NCBI GenBank assembly: GCA_951799425.1
Contig: OX637397.1
Span: 39,102,409-39,166,408 of the forward strand
Direction of reading: 5' to 3'
DNA length: 64,000 bases
From: Ilex aquifolium
Taxonomy: Eukaryota; Streptophyta; Magnoliopsida; Aquifoliales; Aquifoliaceae
In this document: positions 52,688-62,250 of the stretch, piece by piece
Numbering within the stretch: the first letter of the stretch is position 1
How the letters are laid out: each line of letters begins with the position of its first letter
Position numbers and translations under genes: made by a program
Notes under the pieces: model-generated
The model's database searches: none
Told to the model about the DNA's origin: nothing
What the model saw: the letters and a program-made list of their open reading frames with translations, nothing else

Positions 52688-53306
52688 CAGGATTGTCCAT
52701 GGGCCGGGCCAGGCCGGGGTAGGCCCATGAAATTTTTTTCGAATCAGACTTGAGTAGTGTAGGTCCAAGTCTTTACCCAAGTGCGTTATCGGCCGGGCTG
52801 AGCCGGGGTAGGTTACCTACATCCCAACCCGTGAGCTTACTAAGCTGGCCTTCTGGGCGGGCCTACTCGCAGATTTTTTATATACAACTTCATTTAAAAA
52901 TAGTGAATATTTTTGTAATTTAATATTTGTATAAATTATATTTTTGAATCAAAAGTAGAGTCAAAATGGATAAAAATAAAATAATAAATAATTTTATTTT
53001 TGATTAAGGGATAAACTATATCCAATAGAATGAATACATCCCAACTAGGTTGACACATACTCACTTATCTATCATTTGCATTACTCTACCTTTTAAAACG
53101 TGTATGCTTAATACATGGAAAAGAAAATAATACATTATTTATAGTATCTAAATTTTTAAAACTTCAAATTCCGACATTTGAAGACTTATTTCAAAATTTC
53201 AAATTTAATGGTCTAAAAATATAATTTTTTTTCAAAGGAAGGGTGAGCGGGCTGGGCTTGACAGGTGTACTCTTGCGTCGGTTTTTAACGGGTTTTTTTG
53301 GGCCGG
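52688..53306. mobile_element. hAT-like miniature element B, unit 5
   Basis: Full-length version with the block missing from units 2-4, like unit 1. Confidence 0.5.
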
Positions 53307-53547
53307 CATATAAGGTTATATATTCTACTATAATGCGATTATAGTAGCAGTGCTATTATTAATAAAGCTCTAAAGAAAGCTTTATATCAAAATAATAATG
53401 TGGTTGCTTTATGGTTAATATATTTTGTAATTGCATAAGGGACCAGATTTAAATAAATTGTATACTGTTGGCAATTCGTATGTAAAATATAATATTGATG
53501 TGAAGATCATGTGGGTTTAAATTGGCACGTGTAAAGTGTATTTCATA
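53307..53547 (+). pseudogene. Relic of an MLP gene 3' flank, unit 5
   Basis: Same relic, so the loss of this MLP copy predates the split between unit 5 and the others. Confidence 0.75.
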
Positions 53548-53704
53548 ATTATTATTATAATTAACCTTGTAATTAGTAAAATCCTATTATTTTTTTTTTT
53601 TGACAATAAACACACAACACACACACAGGACCACTACTACACCGCCACTTGAAAGTGGTAGTGGAGTAGGGCCTTATACACACACAAACTCACCCCAAGG
53701 CTAT

Positions 53705-53715
53705 CGATGTGGGAT
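53705..53715 (-). promoter_or_regulatory. Plant snRNA upstream sequence element (USE), monomer 2
   Basis: Second exact ATCCCACATCG, again 26 bp before TATAAGG (53678-53672). Confidence 0.6.
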
Positions 53716-53922
53716 AGCCCCAGTCCCAACATCGTCGTCACAGACCGAGCCCACACAGACAGCGTGGGGCAGACGCGCGAGCACTGTTCCCACATGCGCG
53801 TAGAAATGATTTTTTTTGACAATATACACACAACACACACACACATGACCACTACTACACCGCCACTTGAAAGTGGTAGTGGAGTAGGGCCTTATACACA
53901 CACAAACTCACCCCAAGGCTAT

Positions 53923-53933
53923 CGATGTGGGAT
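53923..53933 (-). promoter_or_regulatory. Plant snRNA upstream sequence element (USE), monomer 1
   Basis: The - strand reads ATCCCACATCG, an exact match to the RTCCCACATCG consensus of plant U-snRNA genes. It is followed after 26 bp by TATAAGG (53896-53890), a spacing like that of Pol III snRNA genes such as U6 and U3. Confidence 0.6.
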
Positions 53934-55707
53934 AGCCCCAAGTAAAATCCTATTATTATTAACTTGTTGAAAGTTAATATTAGTGGTATAAAACATGTTA
54001 ATTGTACATTAGCATGACTTGATGTTTTAATGACATATCAAGTTTAATAAAATTATTAGCTTGTTATGTGATTATGAAATAATATGTATGCTAAATGTTT
54101 ATTTAACATATGATTAGTGTAGTTCACTTGTGCTTATGTTTATAAAATTAATAAATATGTTGCCATGTTGGAAGTAATACGTATGCTAGTTGTGTAAATT
54201 GATGTGCATCTAGGTGTTTGTTTAAATATCTACGTGAATACAAGTATGTTAGTTGAGTTGATTATCTTATATAACATGCTTGAGATTGTTTTAAAAATAT
54301 TATTATATTGCATTCATTATGTAATGGACATTGTAAATGGTACTAAAGACAATTTCACATTGTATTGCATTATGTATGGGTTACACTACATTCATGGACA
54401 TTGACATGGGTGGGAGTGTGTGCATGGTATGAGATCAATCACCACATAGGTGATTGATCGTGGGCTTGAGAAAGTCGCACCAAGGTCCGACTGAGTCGCA
54501 CGGGAAATTAATGGATAACGTGTCGGGGTATAGCAAGAAGGGTTAGATTCTCCCTTGGGTGCAAGACCCGTTAGCTTGGTTTATACATTTTTCGGCAGTA
54601 CAATTCCAGAAAAGTGTAACGGCGAAAACAGAGCCGCAGGTGGAATGTCCTGAAAATCCGTTGATGGTGTGGTGTCCCATTGGTGTAATACCATAAATCA
54701 TTTCCCTACTAAGACACAAGAAAATGAATTAATTAGTCATTGAGTGTACATAACACCAATGACAGGGCTTGGAATGCCCGAATACATACGTATGACATTG
54801 CATGTGTTATGGGAGCCCGAGATGGGGCTTGGTGTTGGTATTGCTTGTGTGAGTCTCATCTCATGACATGACATAATTTATGATATTTTTTCATAATAGA
54901 CATATTTGAATGAATGAATGCATGAAATGATTGTTGCATGTGACATTTTATATACATTTGGGTTGAGAGATATTCTCTATATGAGTTACCTTATTGAGTT
55001 TTGACTCACCCTTTATGGGAACAATTTTCAGGTACACCACATGCTTTCACCGAAGGCCCTCTTACGGGTCCGCTTTGACGACAGAGTCGGACTGTGACTT
55101 TTATTTTGACGTTGTACTTTTTTGTATATGTTTACTTTTGACCTTGTATAATTTTTGTAATAAAAACTTGTTTATATTTAAAAAGCATGTATATGAGAAT
55201 CTTTTGAGACATTTATTCTTTTATGAATGAATGTACGTAGTAATGATGATTATTATAGTATCCAATACTATGCAATTGAGTAAGGATGAATGTACCGGTG
55301 TTGTCAATATTGTATGATTGCACATGTTGCATTTTGGGTAGAGTTCCCAGTACAAAGAAGGCTCTGCCCGAATTTTGTTAAGTTATGGGTCTCAGTAAAT
55401 GGGGCATAACGGCGTGGTATCGAATTACACGGTATCCATGTGTATTATGCGGGTTGATGAGTGATCAACAGGGTAATTACAGACACTTAGATTTTGGGGC
55501 GTCACAAGTAACATTTGTTGCGAGTTCGGAACAAGATTGGCTGGCGGAGGTATGACCTCCTCTTCGTGTGGTGGATCGTCCTCAGGCTGATTTATGGATC
55601 TGATGGTGATCACCATAGATACAGAAAAAAATGTGGTTGGGTGAAAATTTGTCCTTCCAATAGACGGCGTCAAACTGATAGTGCACAAATTGGTTTTATG
55701 CACTACC

Positions 55708-56172
55708 TGTTGAGTAATTAATATATATAATAAATGCAGTAAAATATAAATATGAGATCAACACAAGCAACACACAGATATAGAGTGGTTCAGTCAGAGT
55801 AACCTACTCCACTTTGAAGGCTTTGGTTGCCGGGGTGTTTTATTGCTTCAAGGAGTATTGGGTGCTCACGCAATGAATAATCAAGAAAAAAAAAAGGGAA
55901 CAATAACAAATAATAAATACAAGAATTGAATGGTTCAATAGGAATTCTTCATAAGTCTACAAGAACGGTGGTTTCATTATATTAGAATCCTAATACAGTT
56001 ACAATTTATTTATAGGCATTGATTAATAACCCTAAATTTGGTCTAACTAAAAAACTTAGTCGGAGTAAATCTAATATCCAAAATCTTGATAAAATTCATA
56101 TACCGTATATTCATTAAAAATCCACAATATACTCAATACTATATAGCGAAGGTTAATTAGCCTCCTGCTGCA
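55708..56172 (-). mobile_element. Minus-oriented LTR with gag leader, unit 5
   Basis: Diverged copy of the TG...CA LTR. The gag-start fragment at 55507-55707 has substitutions (VITIRSINQPEDD). Confidence 0.5.
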
Positions 56173-56391
56173 CCCCAATATAATGGAACTGTTTGGAACT
56201 GACTTTTTTAAGTGAAAAGTTACGGTTTAAAAAATACCGCAAAAAAGTTAGAGTTAAAAAAGTCCCCCCAAACCGTTTGAAGTGTTATTTAAAAAGTTGA
56301 AAAAGTTATAAAAGTCTGTTTGTAGTGACTTTCTAACTTTTTTGGCTTTTTCATTTCAAAATAAAAAAAATAATTATATGTATATATAGAT

Positions 56392-56938
56392 TAGGAGTGT
56401 CCATGGGCTGGGACGGGCTAGGCTCGCAAATTTTTTTTCGGGCTGGGTCTGGGTAGCGTAGGCCCAAGCCCTTACCCGGGTGAGTTATTTGGCGGGCTGG
56501 GCCGGGCTTCAAGTAGAGGTAGGCTACCAGCAATTCAACCCCGCGCACTCAATGGACGGACCTTTATATATATATATTCATTATATATATATACAATTTC
56601 ATTTAAAAAAAATCAACTTAATATTTTTTAAAATCATGTATTTCCCTTAGAAGTAGAGTCAAAATGGATGTAAATAATGAATAATTTTATTTAAATAAAG
56701 TAGAGTCATATATTACTACCAAATTTTTAAAATTTCAATACTTAATTTTTTGAAACAATTGGGTGGAAGGGCAGATGGGCGGGCTCATGGCCCGACTAAT
56801 GGGTTTGAGGGTAAGCACAAACCCTCTCTTGAAAGATATTAGGCTCAGGCTTGGGCGGGCCAACTATCGGGCTTCGGTCCTATTTTTTTCTGGCCGGATA
56901 ATAGGACTCGTGGATAACCTGGCTTATGGACACCCCTA
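56392..56938. mobile_element. hAT-like miniature element C, unit 5
   Basis: Ends TAGGAGTGTCCATGGGC and TATGGACACCCCTA conserved. Carries an internal TA-rich insert near 56570. Confidence 0.6.
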
Positions 56939-57141
56939 TTATAGATTATGTATAATAGTTCCCAAAATATGAATTTTAAATTTTTTTACGTAATAGTAAT
57001 ATTTTATAAATATAATAAACTAAAAAGTTATGTGAGACTCGTGACAAAATTTCAAAAAGTCGAAAGAAAAGTTCATAAAATTAACTTTTTGAATCAGCCT
57101 ACATAAGCTCTTTTGAGTCCAAAAAACTGTTACATAAGTTG

Positions 57142-57316
57142 ATGTCCTCAAGCTAAACACCAACTCGGCCGAAACCCAACACAACCTGGCGTTCCCAAAC
57201 CAACCGTACCCACCACCCATAATTCTTGGACCCGACCCCCGGTTCCGCCCTAGACCCGACTAGACCACACAAGTCATTCATAGATGTTTTGAGGGGATCT
57301 GCCACCCCCGACTCCG
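57142..57316. other. Junction segment between the array and the retroelements
   Basis: GC-richer sequence with no match to the array. It may be the upstream part of the LINE ORF1 that follows, since the + strand reads proline-rich in one frame, but it has a stop. No LTR end is evident at the junction. Confidence 0.4.
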
Positions 57317-58147
57317 ATGCCCCCACTCGTCGAGTTCCCCGCCTCGTCACACAGTACAGGGGGTGCCCCGGTAGTTAACTTTTCTGACGAGGAGATTGAG
57401 AGTCTCGCAGCTCCGTTTAGGTTGGCCCTGGTAGGCAAGTTTACCCGAGGCCGCCCTCCGATGGAAATGATCAGGAGATTCCTTCAGTTGATTGGATTGA
57501 GGGGGCAGGTTAGTGCCTCTTTATTAGATAGCCGACACGTGCTCATGATGTGCGACCTGGAGGAGGATTACACCCGTCTCTGGGTGAAGCAGGCTTGGTC
57601 GGTTTATGGCAGAGAGATGCGCATGTTCAAGTGGACTCCGCAGTTTCGTTGTACCGAGGAGTCGCTCATAGTTCCTATATGGGTTTCATTCCCATATTTA
57701 CCAGTCCACTTTGTGTCCTCCCAAGATACATTATTCTCGATAGCCTCGACGATTGGGATGCCTTTACGGGTTGATCAGGCCACAATGAGTTTGAGCCAGC
57801 CTTTAGTTGCCAGGGTGCTGGTTGAGCATGATGTCACATGGCAGCGGGTGCCGAGAATTAGGATAGGAAGATAGGAGACTGAGTTTTGGCAAGATGTGTT
57901 CTACGAGGATGTACTGTAGTATTGTACTGGGTGTCGGCATTTAGGTCATTCAGTGGAGACTTGCAATCACCCACTCCTGTGTTTGATGATTTTGGTAATG
58001 TGGCGGATGATCTCGCTCCTTCAGGTGGACCTTCTCAAAATCAGATCCCTCAGGCCCTCCCTGGTAGTGGCTCAGGCAATTCTTCACGCCCTCACAACAA
58101 AAAACACCAAGGGAAGGTGGCTTTTAACGACAATGGGTGCAAAGTAA
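57317..58147 (+). pseudogene. LINE ORF1 fragment: DUF4283 domain plus CCHC zinc knuckle
   Basis: The frame 57317-57874 (185 residues) matches the DUF4283 domain of plant LINE ORF1 proteins: LVGKFTRGRPPMEMIRRF, LLDSRHVLMMCDLEEDYTRL, FKWTPQF, PIWVSFPYLPVHF and ATMSLSQPLVARVLVE. In the same frame, after a stop, come FWQDVFYEDV, a second stop, and a zinc knuckle C-X2-C-X4-H-X4-C (CTGCRHLGHSVETC, 57923-57964). A proline/serine-rich linker continues in another frame after a shift. These proteins bind nucleic acid in LINE ribonucleoprotein particles. No endonuclease or reverse transcriptase ORF follows. Instead the next recognisable sequence is the gypsy-type ORF at 58162. The copy is dead. Confidence 0.8.
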
Positions 58148-58161
58148 GTACCCTTTCTAGT

Positions 58162-59981
58162 ATGCTCAATATTGATGATGATATTCTGAGGATTGTTTCT
58201 TCTTATAACATTCCTCCAACGGTACTATGCCGTCGAGCTGAGATGGGTGAGCCTGCTTGTGATGACTCCTCTAGAGATATTACTATCTATGAGGAGATGC
58301 TTGATGCTGGGCTCAAGTTCCCAATGCCTTCTTCCATTTGTCATATTCTACATTACTTTTCATTGACACGAGGGCAGTTGGCGCCTAATGGTTGGAGAGT
58401 TTTGCTGGGCTTTCTGGTATTATGGAGTAAGGTGCATTATGAAGATGCTTCTCCTGTCGAGTTTCATGCAGCTTATAATTTGAGTGAGACTCCTGCTCCT
58501 AATAGAGGGTGGTACTATTTTACCATGAGAAGTGGTAAGTTGATTACCGGATTACGCTCCAACTGTCATAGCTGGAAATCTCGCTTCTTGTTCGTCGGTG
58601 GCGAGTGGGCCTCAGAGGCTGATAGGGCTTTGGTATCAACAAGATAGGGTGCTCCTAAGAGACTTGGTGTGCCCTAGACTTACTTTTTCTTCTCTTTTTT
58701 ACTATGCCCATCATTCCTTTGCAGATTCTCCTGTGCTCTCGAAGGACCAAGAGTGGAAGTTGCAGGGTGTGAGGGCTCATCCTGACAAAGACTTGAGAGT
58801 TCTTTTGCCCAAAGATGGTGGGGCCAAAGGTTCCCCTGCAGTCCGTGCTAGGGCTACTGCTCCCTCTCCGAAGTCTGGCAGTTCCTCTTTGAAGAGGAAA
58901 TGTATGTTGATTCTCTTGTATTTTCCTCACTTGGCTTTTCATCTACATAACACCTTATCTCCTTTGCAACGGATAGAAAAGTGGTTGTGTCCCGTTATTC
59001 TAGTAGGAGCACTCCTCCTCCTAAGGTGGCGAGGATGAGCGATGCCTCTCAGGTGACCCCTCCAATGGTGCCGACCGAGGCGTGCTCCTCTCAAGTGACC
59101 CCTCTAGTGGTAGTGCCTCCTCGGGTGGCGACTCCTTCAGTTGTAACTGTTACTCCAGAGACTCCTTTGTCAACCAAACCTTTTGCCCCTAGTTCATCGA
59201 CTCCTCCTGTGGGAACTTCTACAGGGGCACCTACTTAGATTAGCTCTATGTTGGGTAACACGTGAGTCATCAGAGATCGACTTGGGATGTTTGTGTTTCC
59301 CAATGATGTGAATGGGATTAGTGCTCTAGGCACCGAGGGAATCCTCAACACTTTTCTGGAAGGCTGGGCTCAGGCAAGGGTCTATTATCTCCCTTTCTCT
59401 CGTCCTTCCTTAAGCGTCTAGCATTTTTTTGCCTTTTGTCTTTCTTCAGGCTTCAACTGCATCTGTGTGTTATTGTCAAGGGTTGTATTTTATAGCCAGT
59501 TGAAATATAGTCATGAAGTTGTGCAAAATGAGCTTCTTGCTGCTCAGGGGAGAATTGCTGAGCTTGAAGTTGCTGATAGGACTTCCCAGGCTGAGCTTGT
59601 GGCGACCAATGAGAGGCTGAGCTTTTGGAGACCCGTGAGAGGGACGCGCTTAGAGAGGCTGAGCTTGTGGAGACCCGCGAGAGGGGCGCGCTCAGAGAGG
59701 CTGCATGCTTGAGAGCAGAGGTAGAGGTGAAGGTAGCTCACGATAGAGCTTCTCGGGCTGAGGAGAGGGCTGCAACAACTGAGAGTGATTTGGAAAACGG
59801 CCTTGCATATGACTTTATTGATGGTTATGAGGAGCTCAGGGGAAATATTTTTGCTGTTTTCCCTGACATTGATTTTTCATTCTTCGTGCCATCTGAGGCG
59901 CCTGATGGTGGTGATGGAGGCTCTGATGATGCTGAGGATGATGATGATGAGGAGGAGGAGGACGACCATGAGAGTAGTTAG
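58162..59981 (+). pseudogene. Putative gypsy-type transposon protein (PF04195-like), intron-containing, broken
   Basis: The first exon-like frame (to about 58632) carries the family signature: ITIYEEMLDAGLKFPMP, LTRGQLAPNGWRVLLGFLVL, WYYFTMRSGKLITGL and SWKSRFLFVGGEW. Further exon-like pieces follow pyrimidine-rich acceptors at 58724 (TTCCTTTGCAG) and 59449 (TTTCTTCAG). They encode a lysine-rich linker, a Ser/Pro/Thr-rich region, RLGMFVFPNDVNGIS and LNTFLEGWAQ. The last exon holds a coiled-coil-like stretch (QLKYSHEVVQNELLAAQ, then AELVE/TRERDALRE repeats) and an acidic tail ending at 59981. In-frame stops near 59236 and 59251 and a frameshift near 59622 break it. Function is unknown; ORFs of this type are a plant retroelement hallmark. 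It lies antisense to, and downstream of, the pol gene on the other strand. Confidence 0.7.
59613..59696 (+). repeat. 42-bp tandem repeat in the coiled-coil region
   Basis: Two copies of a unit beginning GAGGCTGAGCTT and containing GGAGACCCG and GAGAGGG, with a few substitutions and a small shift that changes frame. They encode repeated E-A-E-L-x-E-T-R-E-R heptad-like sequence. Confidence 0.65.
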
Positions 59982-60242
59982 AGTCCTGTGGGACTTTTGA
60001 TTTTTTATTTTTTTTTAGAAAGGCCGTTTGTAGCCTTACTTTTGTAAAAGTGGTTTTTTGCCACTGATGCTCATTTGAAATTGAATACAAAAATGCAAAG
60101 ATCTTTTTTGGAGTAAAATGTAGAAAATCTTATTCATTCACTGCTTATGTCAAGCAATATTGGGTAACAACCCCAAAAAAGGTACAAAAAAATAAAATAA
60201 AACCAAGTTCCCCAACTTTATTACTTCTACTATCTTAAGGTG
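59982..60242. other. AT-rich spacer between the tail-to-tail ORFs
   Basis: Separates the 3' end of the + strand gypsy-type ORF from the 3' end of the - strand pol. It contains T- and A-runs that could serve as polyadenylation regions in either direction; nothing else is seen. Confidence 0.5.
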
Positions 60243-61590
60243 TCATTGGTAGTACCTCTTCAGGTGCTCAGCGTTCCATGGATGGGGTAAGACATTCCCC
60301 TCGGAATTCTGGATCTTGTAGGTGTCTGGCCTCACCACTTCTGTTATGAGGTATGGTCCTTCCCAATTTGGTCCCAACTTTCCTTCTCGCGAATCTTTTG
60401 TGGCGAGGATCACTTTCTTGAGGACCAAGTCTCCTGGTTGGAAGGAACGACGCTGCACCCTCGAATTGTAGTACTTCGCCATGCGGCGCTTTTACTCCGC
60501 GTTGCGAACCACAGCTATCTCCCTTGCCTCCTCTACCAAGTCGAGGTTGATGCGGAGTCCTTCCTCGTTGGTGGTGGGGTCGTGGTGTTGGACCCTTAAT
60601 GAATGTACCTCGATCTCCACAAGGATGACTGCCTCAGTTCCGAAGGCGATAGAAAATGGGGTTTCACTAGTTGGGGTTCTTGGCGTTGTTCGGTAGGCCC
60701 ATAATACGCTTGGGAGTTCGTCAACCCAAAAACCCTTCGCTCTTTCGAGCCTTACCTTTAGGTTGCGTAACCATATTCTAACCATGAGTTCTGCTTGTCC
60801 GTTTGCCTACGGATGCACTGGGCTGGAATGAGGCTATTTTATCTAGAGGTCAGAGCAGAAGGAGTTCAAGAGCTTGTTGTCGAACTGTTTGGCATTGTCG
60901 CTGACAATGGCGTGGGGTATCCTGAAGCGGCAGACCAGGTTCTTCTAGATGAAATCTTTGACCTTTGTGTCTGTTATATTTGCCATGGGTTCGACCTCCG
61001 CCCATTTAATGAAGTAGTCGACCGTTACCACCACGAACTTGCACTGCCCTCTACTCAGAGGTAAGGGGCCCAAGATGTCGATGCCCCATTTGGAGAAGGG
61101 CCACAGATTTGTGATGACTGTTAGCTCTTCTAGCTGTTGTCTTGGCACAGTGGCGAAGCGTTGACACTTGTCACACTTCCTAGCGAACTCCTGGGCGTCC
61201 TTCACCATACTAGGCCAGAAGTAGCCTTGTCTAAGTGCCCTGTGGGCGAGGGAGCATCCTCCAAAGTGATTCCCACAAACTCCTTCATGGATTTCCCGCA
61301 GAGCATAATTAGCTTCTTCAAGAGAAATGCACCGTAGTAATGGTAAGGAGTAGTCTTTCTTGTACAAAGTGTCTTGTAAGATAGTAAACTTGGAGGCTCT
61401 CATCTTGAGCTTCCTGGCCTCGAGGGGGTCATCTGGCAATACGTCCTCCTGGAGGTATGCCCTTATCGGGGTCATCCAGTTTGTTTCGGCAGATGCACAG
61501 TTGACGTTTGTGGCTTCCACTTCTAACTTGTTTGGTTCGAACTGGTGACCAATAAATGCTAGTCCTGGTGGGGCTTCCGAGGGTGAGGCG
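60243..61590 (-). pseudogene. Integrase domain of the Tat-like element
   Basis: The zinc-binding region has HEGVCGNH and CDKC. The core has the first Asp in WGIDILGPLP, the second in IVSDN and the Glu in NGQAE, with 35 residues between the second Asp and the Glu, matching D,D(35)E. The C-terminal part (AYRTTPRTPTSETPF, FQPGDLVLKKV, GPNWEGPY, HPWNAEHLKRYYQ) ends at 60243. Stops occur after KVKDFI (about 60944), three times between the second Asp and the Glu (about 60815-60855), and before the RMAKYYN segment (about 60490). Integrase would insert element cDNA into chromosomes; this copy cannot make it. Confidence 0.85.
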
Positions 61591-61960
61591 AGCTTGGCTA
61601 GTGCATCCGCAGCCATATTTTCTTCCCTCGGGATGTGGCAGATTTGAAAGTATTGGAACTTCGTGATCAAGGCTTTCGCCATGGTCAGGTACTCTTGCAT
61701 TCTCATTCCTTTTCCTTCAAACTCACCCTTCACTTGGTTGACTATCAGCTGAGAGTCACTATAAGAGATGATGTGTTGGGCTTCCATTTCGATTGCCATC
61801 CTTAGACCAGAGAAGAGGGCTTCATATTCTGCCTCATTGTTAGAGGCAATGAAGTGGAGCTTAACAGCATATTTGATGGGAATGTCGTCGGGGCTAATCA
61901 GGATTAGGCCTGCTTCACCTCATTCACTGGTCAAGGAGCCGTCCACGTAGAGCTTCCAGA
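61591..61960 (-). pseudogene. Second (archaeal-type) RNase H domain
   Basis: LYVDGSLTSE carries the first catalytic Asp, NNEAEYEAL the Glu, SYSDSQLIVNQVKGEF the second Asp, and NMAADALAKLAS the last Asp, so all four acidic residues are visible. A TGA stop falls just after LYVDGSLTSE (about 61922). This domain class distinguishes Tat elements from other plant Ty3 lineages. Confidence 0.8.
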
Positions 61961-62250
61961 GTGGTAGAGAGAAGAGTTCGGAGGCTGTTGTGGAAGCTTG
62001 GGCGCCAGGCTGGGGAGGCTGGGCACTAGGGTGGGATGCTTGGGCGCTTGGCCTAGACGCCTAGGTGTCCTCGTCGAGTGTCTGGGTGTCCTCGCCAAGC
62101 GTCTGGGCGTCCTCGCCGGGCGTGAGACTATTTTGCGCCGCCGACGTCTGAGTGTCTAAACATGTTGAAACTTGCTGAAGTGTGGAAGGCTCGTTGCTCT
62201 CTTCCTTTGCTGGTGTAAGCTCAGCAATAAAATCTGCCAATAATTGTGCT
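61961..62250 (-). repeat. Linker between the RNase H domains with 21-bp coding tandem repeats
   Basis: About three copies of a 21-bp unit (GTGTCCTCG...GTCTGG on the + strand, about 62057-62115) encode TLGEDTQ-like heptads. A neighbouring repeat encodes PSAQ/PGAQ. The linker is low complexity and has a stop within it. Confidence 0.6.

Larger units (their letters stand above)
53592..53940 (-). mobile_element. Dimeric SINE-like retroposon with snRNA-type promoter elements
   Basis: The 349-bp insertion is flanked by a 17-bp direct repeat AGTAAAATCCTATTATT (53575-53591 and 53941-53957). The other four units have this site once, so the boundaries are certain. On the - strand it begins GGGGCTATCCCACATCG and ends in an A-tail. 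Two nearly identical monomers of about 130 bp (53939-53810 and 53721-53592), each ending TTGTC plus poly-A, flank an 88-bp GC-rich linker. Each monomer has ATCCCACATCG, 26 bp, then TATAAGG, then a hairpin region. No tRNA-type A or B box is apparent. It encodes no enzyme and presumably used LINE machinery. A miniature LTR element is less likely because the repeats lack TG...CA ends and the target duplication is too long. Confidence 0.75.
53548..55506 (+). mobile_element. LTR fragment ending GGGGCGTCACA, unit 5 (interrupted)
   Basis: Same LTR as in the other units, split by the 349-bp retroposon at 53592-53940. The best-conserved section is that around CCGAAGGCCCT (about 55050). Confidence 0.45.
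50917..57141. repeat. Diverged partial unit 5
   Basis: Colinear with roughly the first 5.8 kb of the other units but with many substitutions and indels (extra GC-rich block near 51643-51660, AAAAC repeats near 52130, an added GAAT near 54909, a TA-rich insert near 56570). It keeps the 12-bp block lost in units 2-4. Homology ends at about 57141, inside the right arm of the older miniature element, where retroelement sequence starts. No MLP or membrane-protein gene is present. I see no gene in it. Confidence 0.95.

Noticed and set aside
53592-53940. Miniature LTR (TRIM) element
   Set aside because: The direct repeats lack TG...CA ends, no primer-binding or polypurine site is visible, and the target duplication is 17 bp with an A-tail.
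53600-53970. Short ORFs across the retroposon
   Set aside because: They exist on both strands through CA/GT repeats and the duplicated monomer, with no protein-like content.
58655-58942. - strand ORF opposite the gypsy-type ORF
   Set aside because: It is a shadow of the + strand exon sequence and has no family resemblance.
61768-61950. + strand ORFs opposite pol
   Set aside because: They are shadows of the - strand RNase H, integrase and reverse transcriptase frames, where the conserved motifs are.
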